Assembly: GCA_963204845.1 (NCBI GenBank)
Contig: CAUJIL010000305.1
Span: 1-11,138, forward strand
From: Pseudomonadota bacterium
GTDB taxonomy: Bacteria > Pseudomonadota > Gammaproteobacteria > Pseudomonadales > UBA5518
Direction: 5' to 3'
Length of the DNA stretch: 11,138 bases
Positions 7,854 through 11,138 of the stretch are shown here, piece by piece. Within the stretch, counting starts at the first letter, position 1, and each line of letters starts with the position of its first letter. The translations under genes and the position numbers were made by a program. The notes under the pieces were generated by a model, which was not told the DNA's origin, searched no databases, and saw nothing but the letters and a program-made list of their open reading frames with translations.

Positions 7854-8515
7854 GGCTCGGTACGGTCCTGTTGCACGATCCTGACCAGCTGGCGTTCGGC
7901 GTCGATGCCGGGGACCCTCAGCGCGATCAGCGATGCCACAGTATACGGTGTCGTGACACCGGCAAGCTCTCCCGGATCCAGATGTCCCTTCATCGCAAGC
8001 AGGCAGCCGCCTGGCGCGAGCAGATGCCCCGCGACGCGCAGGATTCCCGCCAGCGGCGCGAACGCCCGGCTGGTGATGCAGTCGAAACCGTCCGCATCGC
8101 GGAAACTCTCGGCGCGCGCCTGGTGCACGCTGACGTTGGCGAGCCCGAGCTCGAGCTTCGCCTGGAACAGGAAACGGATCTTCTTGCCGTTGCTGTCGAG
8201 CAGATGGAACTCGCGCTCCGGAAACCAGATCGCAAGGGGTATTCCGGGCAGGCCCGCACCGCTGCCCAGATCGAGCACACGCTGACCTGTGAGGTGCGAC
8301 GCGATGCTGAGGCTGTCGAGCAGATGACGCGTGACCATCGCCAGCGGATCGTCGACGGCGGTCAGATTGTAGGTGCGGTTCCAGCGTGCGAGCAGTGCGA
8401 CGAATGCAAGCAGCCGTTCGCAGCGTTGTTCATCGACAGGGAGCCCGAGCTCGCCAAGCCCGGCGGCCAGCGTCGACGCAAGCGCGGCGTGCCCGGCCCG
8501 GGTCGCGGTGCTCAT
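7850..8515 (-). CDS. rsmG: 16S rRNA (guanine-527-N7) methyltransferase RsmG (GidB)
   Basis: This SAM-dependent methyltransferase makes m7G527 in 16S rRNA. In other bacteria its loss gives low-level streptomycin resistance. The product is 221 residues from the ATG at 8515-8513 (E. coli 207). Visible motifs are RWNRTYNLTAV (44-54), HLLDSLS (64-70) and the SAM-binding VLDLGSGAGLPGIPLA (80-95), then the acidic DSNGKKIRFL strand end. A longer open frame continues upstream to 8776, but this start was chosen because the family begins about here and its ATG overlaps the mnmG stop (ATGA, 8512-8515). No strong ribosome site is present, as expected for stop-start coupling. The stop overlaps the parA GTG in the same way. 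Confidence 0.95.
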   Translation of the reverse strand: MSTATRAGHAALASTLAAGLGELGLPVDEQRCERLLAFVALLARWNRTYNLTAVDDPLAMVTRHLLDSLSIASHLTGQRVLDLGSGAGLPGIPLAIWFPEREFHLLDSNGKKIRFLFQAKLELGLANVSVHQARAESFRDADGFDCITSRAFAPLAGILRVAGHLLAPGGCLLAMKGHLDPGELAGVTTPYTVASLIALRVPGIDAERQLVRIVQQDRTEP

Positions 8516-10404
8516 CCGTGGCTGCGGCTGCCGCCGCCGGCGGAGCGCTTGCGCAGGTGGATCAACAGCAACGAGATCGCGGCCGGTGTCACGCCCGGAA
8601 TACGCGCAGCCTGCGCGAGTGTCTCGGGGCGCGCCACACCGAGCTTCTGGCGCACCTCGTGCGACAGTCCGGCGACCGCGGCGTAATCGAAATCGGGGCT
8701 GAGCGCGGTGCCCTCGTGGCGGCGCAGCCGTTCGATCTCCTGCTGCTGGCGTTCGATGTAACCGGCGTATTTGCACTGGACCTCGAGCTGTTCGGCGACG
8801 TCCGCACCGACCCCGGTGTCGCCGCAGATCGCGGCGATATCGCGGTACGAAACCTCGGGGCGGCGCAGCAGCTCGATCAGCCGGTACTCGCGCACCAGTT
8901 CGCGCTCGCCGAGCGCAGCGAAGGCAGCGGCTTCGGGGCTGCCGGGACGCACCAGCGTGCTCTCGAGCCGCGCGCGTTCATGTTCGATGGCATCACGGCG
9001 CGCGCAGAACGCCTGCCAGCGGGTGTCATCGACCAGACCGAGTTCACGCCCGGTGGCGGTGAGCCGCAGATCGGCGTTGTCCTCGCGCAGCAGCAGACGG
9101 TATTCGGCACGGCTGGTGAACATGCGGTACGGCTCGCCGGTGCCCAGCGTGACCAGGTCGTCGACGAGCACGCCCAGATAGGCCTCGTGGCGGCGTGGGT
9201 ACCACGGTTCGCGCCCCTGTGCGCGTCGCGCGGCATTGAGCCCGGCGAGCAACCCCTGCGCCGCGGCTTCCTCGTAGCCGGTGGTACCGTTGATCTGGCC
9301 GGCGAAAAACAGGCCGCCCAGATGGCGGGTCTCGAGCGTGTGCCACAACCCACGCGGGTCGAAGAAATCGTATTCGATCGCGTAGCCGGGGCGCGTGAGG
9401 TGTGCTCGTTCGAGTCCGCGAATCGAGCCGACGATCGCGAGCTGCACGTCGAACGGCAAGCTGGTCGAGATGCCGTTCGGATACAACTCGGTGGACGTCA
9501 GGCCTTCGGGTTCCAGGAAGACCTGGTGCGAGTCCTTGTCGGCAAAGCGCACGATCTTGTCCTCGACCGAAGGACAGTAGCGCGGACCGGTGCCTTCGAT
9601 CACACCGGCGTACATCGGCGAGCGGTCGAGCGAGCCGCGGATGATCTCGTGGGTGCGCTCGTTGGTGTGGGTGATGTGGCAGCAAACCTGGCGCGGATGC
9701 TGCCCGGCATCGCCGAGGAAGCTCATGACCGGGACCGGCTCGTCACCGTGCTGCTCCTGCATCACGGAGAAATCGACGCTGCGCGCGTCGATACGCGGCG
9801 GGGTGCCGGTTTTCAGACGGCCTACCGTGAACGGCAATTCGCGCAGCCGTTGCGACAAGCGGTCCGCGGCCGGGTCACCGGCGCGTCCGCCGCCGTAGTT
9901 CTGCAATCCGATATGGATCTTCCCGCCGAGGAACGTGCCCGCGCACAGCACCACGGCGTCGGCGCGGAAACCGATCCCCATCTGCGTCACCACACCGCAG
10001 ACCCGATCCCCCTCGACGATCAGATCCACGACCGGCTGCTGGAACAGGTCCAGGCAGGGCTGGTTTTCGAGCAGCGAACGGATGGCGTTGCGGTACAGCA
10101 CACGGTCGGCCTGGGCACGCGTGGCGCGCACCGCCGGACCCTTACGGGAGTTCAACACGCGGAACTGGATGCCGGCCAGGTCGGTGGCGCGTGCCATCGC
10201 GCCGCCGAGGGCGTCGATCTCGCGCACCAGATGACTTTTCCCGATGCCGCCGATCGCCGGGTTGCACGACATCTGGCCCAGTTGCTCGATGCTCTGCGTC
10301 AGCAGCAGCGTCGGCACCCCCATGCGCGCACTGGCGAGCGCCGCCTCGGTGCCGGCATGGCCGCCACCGACGACGATGACGCCGTACTGTCTGGGGTGGT
10401 TCAC
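8512..10404 (-). CDS. mnmG: tRNA uridine-5-carboxymethylaminomethyl modification enzyme MnmG (GidA)
   Basis: This is an FAD-dependent enzyme that acts with MnmE to place carboxymethylaminomethyl groups on U34 of certain tRNAs, improving wobble decoding. At 630 residues it has the family length. The FAD-binding GGGHAGTEAA is at 13-22, then GQMSCNPAIGGIGKSHLV with the conserved Cys (about residue 47), and GPAVRATRAQADRVLYR. The insertion and tRNA-binding middle part is intact, and the C-terminal helical domain ends with IPGVTPAAISLLLIHLRKR. The start is GTG at 10404-10402, with GGAG 8 bases before it and no nearby in-frame ATG. Its partner gene mnmE is not in the window. The large antisense frames over this gene are shadows. 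Confidence 0.98.
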   Translation of the reverse strand: MNHPRQYGVIVVGGGHAGTEAALASARMGVPTLLLTQSIEQLGQMSCNPAIGGIGKSHLVREIDALGGAMARATDLAGIQFRVLNSRKGPAVRATRAQADRVLYRNAIRSLLENQPCLDLFQQPVVDLIVEGDRVCGVVTQMGIGFRADAVVLCAGTFLGGKIHIGLQNYGGGRAGDPAADRLSQRLRELPFTVGRLKTGTPPRIDARSVDFSVMQEQHGDEPVPVMSFLGDAGQHPRQVCCHITHTNERTHEIIRGSLDRSPMYAGVIEGTGPRYCPSVEDKIVRFADKDSHQVFLEPEGLTSTELYPNGISTSLPFDVQLAIVGSIRGLERAHLTRPGYAIEYDFFDPRGLWHTLETRHLGGLFFAGQINGTTGYEEAAAQGLLAGLNAARRAQGREPWYPRRHEAYLGVLVDDLVTLGTGEPYRMFTSRAEYRLLLREDNADLRLTATGRELGLVDDTRWQAFCARRDAIEHERARLESTLVRPGSPEAAAFAALGERELVREYRLIELLRRPEVSYRDIAAICGDTGVGADVAEQLEVQCKYAGYIERQQQEIERLRRHEGTALSPDFDYAAVAGLSHEVRQKLGVARPETLAQAARIPGVTPAAISLLLIHLRKRSAGGGSRSHG

Positions 10405-10412
10405 GGAGTTGT

Positions 10413-10437
10413 CTCCGGCAAGGGGCGGCGGATTATA
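10413..10437 (-). promoter_or_regulatory. mnmG -10 box and ribosome binding site
   Basis: Read on the minus strand there is a perfect TATAAT (10437-10432), and GGAG (10416-10413) lies 8 bases before the GTG start of mnmG. The expected transcript start is near 10425, giving a leader of about 20 bases. The -35 region (about 10454-10461, pyrimidine-rich CTTCTTC) is poor, so the promoter may need an activator or upstream AT contacts (inference). Confidence 0.55.
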
Positions 10438-10466
10438 GCTCCGGGTATTTCCCGAAGAAGGTATTT

Positions 10467-10476
10467 ATACATGTAT
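10467..10476. repeat. 10-bp perfect palindrome in AT-rich segment
   Basis: ATACATGTAT is a perfect palindrome 30 bases upstream of the mnmG -10 box, next to a 21-base all-purine tract (10477-10497, plus strand). It could be a regulator site for mnmG or part of an easily melted region. A short palindrome like this can also arise by chance in AT-rich DNA. Confidence 0.3.
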
Positions 10477-10514
10477 GAAGAAGGAAGAAAGGAAGGATAT
10501 GGTTGCTGAAGAGC

Positions 10515-10589
10515 AAGGAGGTCCCTGTGGAAAAGCTGGATTTTTCCATCAGGAACAATGAGTTGTGCTCATGGTCAGCATGGGGGTGA
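10515..10589 (+). CDS. Candidate 20-codon small ORF with perfect Shine-Dalgarno
   Basis: A full anti-rRNA match, AAGGAGGT (10515-10522), stands 5 bases (after GGAGG) before GTG at 10527. That GTG opens a frame of 20 codons ending in TGA at 10587-10589. The peptide starts MEKLDFSIRNNE and ends with Cys 14, Trp 16, Trp 19 and Gly 20. I do not recognise it. The perfect ribosome site makes it better than a random small frame, but there is no identified promoter, neighbour or homologue. It could be a leader peptide, a small peptide precursor, or an accident of a purine-rich stretch. The coding part is 10527-10589. Confidence 0.27.
   Translation, partial: KEVPVEKLDFSIRNNELCSWSAWG
10526..10534 (-). 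promoter_or_regulatory. DnaA-box-like nonamer
   Basis: On the minus strand this reads TTTTCCACA, a match to the relaxed DnaA box TTWTNCACA. Weaker candidates in the same block are TGATTCACA (minus, 10755-10747, eight of nine) and ATGTCCACA (plus, 10696-10704, seven of nine). One good site is not evidence of an origin on its own. Confidence 0.3.
10528..10548. repeat. Stem-loop over the start of the candidate small ORF
   Basis: TGGAAAA (10528-10534) pairs with TTTTCCA (10542-10548) across a 7-base loop, with a G-U pair possible at the base. The left arm covers two bases of the GTG start at 10527-10529 and contains most of the DnaA-box-like nonamer. If transcribed on the plus strand it could hide the start codon. 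It is followed by no U-run, so it is not a terminator. Confidence 0.4.
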
Positions 10590-10740
10590 GCTGCTCGGGA
10601 ACGGGGGCATGGACCCGGGACTCGCGGTGGATCGAACCGGCCTGGCATGCGACGGACTGCTGTCTCCCGGATTCGGGTCACGGGTTGCGGGCAGCATGTC
10701 CACAGCTATTTGCCGATGCAGAAGCGGGTGAATCGCGGCG

Positions 10741-10761
10741 GAGCCTTGTGAATCAAGGCTC
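10741..10761. repeat. Perfect 8-bp stem-loop (5-base loop)
   Basis: GAGCCTTG pairs perfectly with CAAGGCTC across the loop TGAAT. Outside it, AATCG (10731-10735) and CGATT can pair further after an internal loop. Only two T follow on the plus strand and none on the minus, so it is not a classic intrinsic terminator. It may be part of a structured RNA or a small repeat element; no second copy is in the window. Confidence 0.5.
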
Positions 10762-10782
10762 TTCCGATTCGTCGCGGTGAAT

Positions 10783-10802
10783 GTGTACTCATGCGTGTAC
10801 TC
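10783..10802. repeat. Tandem direct repeat GTGTACTC, 12-base period
   Basis: GTGTACTC occurs at 10783-10790 and again at 10795-10802, separated by four bases. The 12-base spacing is close to one helical turn, which would put both copies on nearly the same face of DNA. A protein-binding role is only inference. Confidence 0.4.
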
Positions 10803-10821
10803 GAGGACTGTCTCTCACACG

Positions 10822-10840
10822 GCGCTGCCCGAAGCAGCGC
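10822..10840. repeat. Perfect 7-bp GC-rich stem-loop
   Basis: GCGCTGC pairs with GCAGCGC across the loop CCGAA. It lies 60 bases right of the other perfect stem-loop, with the direct repeat between them. There is no U-run on either strand. Together these may form a structured RNA or remains of a small mobile element; the sequence does not say which. Confidence 0.45.
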
Positions 10841-11035
10841 GTGCCCGAGCTCCTGCGCACGCTGAAGCTCGCCGTTCGGCACTCAGCCACAGAACCACGA
10901 AAATCCGGCATGTCGTGCGGGACTTTCATGGGGCTGTTCGCGCGGACGGAGTAGGCGTCGAGGATAAGCCGCGCCGCGAATCGGCCGGCTCCGCGCCAGG
11001 GGTGCACACCGGGCAGCCTAAAGCAGCGCCCGACG

Positions 11036-11065
11036 TTGATTTATCTTGATGCCTGAACCTAAAAT
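11036..11065 (+). promoter_or_regulatory. Candidate promoter of the plus-strand partial gene
   Basis: TTGATT (11036-11041, four of six) is followed by an 18-base spacer and TAAAAT (11060-11065, five of six). Transcription would begin near 11072, about 26 bases before the ATG at 11098. The -10 lies inside the left arm of the inverted repeat 11055-11089, the usual arrangement for a repressor operator. Confidence 0.45.
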
Positions 11066-11089
11066 AACGCCAGCCCTTGTTTTAGGTTC
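11055..11089. promoter_or_regulatory. 35-bp inverted repeat, likely operator
   Basis: GAACCTAAAATAA (11055-11067) and TTGTTTTAGGTTC (11077-11089) are inverted copies with 12 of 13 positions matched and a 9-base GC-rich spacer; the outer 10 bp are perfect. The repeat ends 8 bases before the ATG of the plus-strand gene and covers its likely -10 box. This fits binding by a dimeric regulator, possibly the gene product itself if it carries a winged helix, as some Fic proteins do (inference). It could also fold as a leader hairpin, since the mismatch becomes a G-U pair. Confidence 0.6.
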
Positions 11090-11097
11090 CTGCTCCC

Positions 11098-11138
11098 ATG
11101 CACCGACCCTCGCCCGGCCGCTACGTCACCGTCACGAC
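11098..11138 (+). CDS. Start of a plus-strand gene, possibly a Fic-family protein (partial)
   Basis: Only the first 13 codons and part of the 14th are present, beginning MHRPSPGRYVTVT. The GRYVT element near the N-terminus resembles the start of Fic/DOC-domain proteins with an N-terminal Fic_N region, which are AMP-transferases acting on target proteins. This resemblance comes from memory of the family and rests on very few residues. The ribosome site is weak (AGG about 11 bases upstream). The gene diverges from mnmG, and the inverted repeat immediately before it supports a real, regulated start. The catalytic HPFxxGNGR motif, which would prove the call, lies beyond the window. Confidence 0.45.
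   Translation, partial: MHRPSPGRYVTVT

Larger units (their letters stand above)
10405..11097. other. Non-coding block of about 690 bases between mnmG and the plus-strand partial gene
   Basis: No gene can be named here. Two plus-strand frames (10565-10780, 71 codons; 10777-11049, 90 codons) and one minus-strand frame (10789-11007) are open, but they lack a convincing ribosome site and recognisable protein sequence. The first 60 bases after 10440 are about 62 percent A+T, against roughly 35 percent in the surrounding DNA. The block then returns to high GC. It holds the mnmG promoter, a candidate 20-codon frame, three stem-loops, a direct repeat and the operator-like inverted repeat, all listed separately. 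It could be a remnant of inserted DNA, a regulatory RNA region, or part of an origin; the sequence alone does not decide. Confidence 0.6.

Noticed and set aside
7032..8285. 417-codon plus-strand frame opposite parA and rsmG
   Set aside because: It is an antisense shadow of two well-identified genes with no ribosome site or domain.
7850..8776. Longer rsmG start at 8776 (308 residues)
   Set aside because: The extra N-terminus would lie within the mnmG coding sequence and is not part of the RsmG family; the ATG at 8515 overlapping the mnmG stop gives the usual length.
8386..10509. 707-codon plus-strand frame antisense to mnmG and rsmG
   Set aside because: It is a codon-bias shadow of mnmG; the translation has no recognisable domain and it crosses the mnmG promoter.
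10617..10660. T-arm-like GGTTCGATCC on the minus strand suggesting a tRNA
   Set aside because: The flanking bases cannot form the five-pair T stem, and no acceptor, D or anticodon arms fit around it.
10741..10765. Intrinsic terminator at the 8-bp stem-loop
   Set aside because: Only two T residues follow on the plus strand and none on the minus, so the required U-run is missing.
10565..11049. Plus-strand frames of 71 and 90 codons and a minus-strand frame of 72 codons in the intergenic block
   Set aside because: They have no convincing ribosome sites, no recognisable sequence, and composition typical of chance frames in high-GC DNA.

Overview
The window is high-GC bacterial DNA that reads as a gammaproteobacterial chromosome segment. 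It carries the conserved near-origin block mnmG-rsmG-parA-parB followed by the F1Fo ATP synthase operon atpI-B-E-F-H-A-G-D. The gene order and the subunit sequences (an Asp-type c subunit of 77 residues, a 156-residue b subunit, and subunit a with the LRLFGNMYAGE motif) fit a relative of the Pseudomonas/Marinobacter/cellvibrio-type lineages. I cannot place it more precisely. Every recognised gene up to position 10404 is on the minus strand, so the biological order runs from right to left.

Layout, in transcription order. mnmG (10404-8512, GTG start), rsmG (8515-7850) and parA (7853-7023, GTG start) are joined by two 4-base stop/start overlaps (ATGA and GTGA), and parB (7020-6136) follows after 2 bases. 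This looks like one translationally coupled transcript for tRNA and 16S rRNA modification and chromosome segregation, with a TATAAT box just upstream of mnmG. A good sigma70-like promoter (TTGAAC, 17 bases, TATAAT) lies at the end of parB. It should start the ATP synthase operon: atpI (6042-5653), atpB, atpE, atpF (GTG start), atpH, atpA, atpG, and atpD, which is cut by the window edge after 264 codons. Catalytic and proton-path residues are intact throughout. The P-loop of AtpA has Ile where Thr is usual.

The right end (10405-11097, about 690 bases) holds no gene I can name. In many gammaproteobacteria mnmE/yidC/rnpA/rpmH/dnaA lie on this side of mnmG, so the block may be a site of insertion or rearrangement. 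From left to right it contains: an AT-rich, purine-tract segment with a 10-bp palindrome; a perfect Shine-Dalgarno sequence before a 20-codon GTG reading frame (Cys, two Trp) whose start lies in a hairpin that also contains a DnaA-box-like nonamer; two perfect GC-rich stem-loops; and a short tandem direct repeat. At the far end, a 13-bp inverted repeat (12 of 13 matched) overlaps a plausible promoter. It sits directly before the first 14 codons of a plus-strand gene whose N-terminus resembles Fic-family proteins. The most novel material is this divergent intergenic region with its operator-like repeat.
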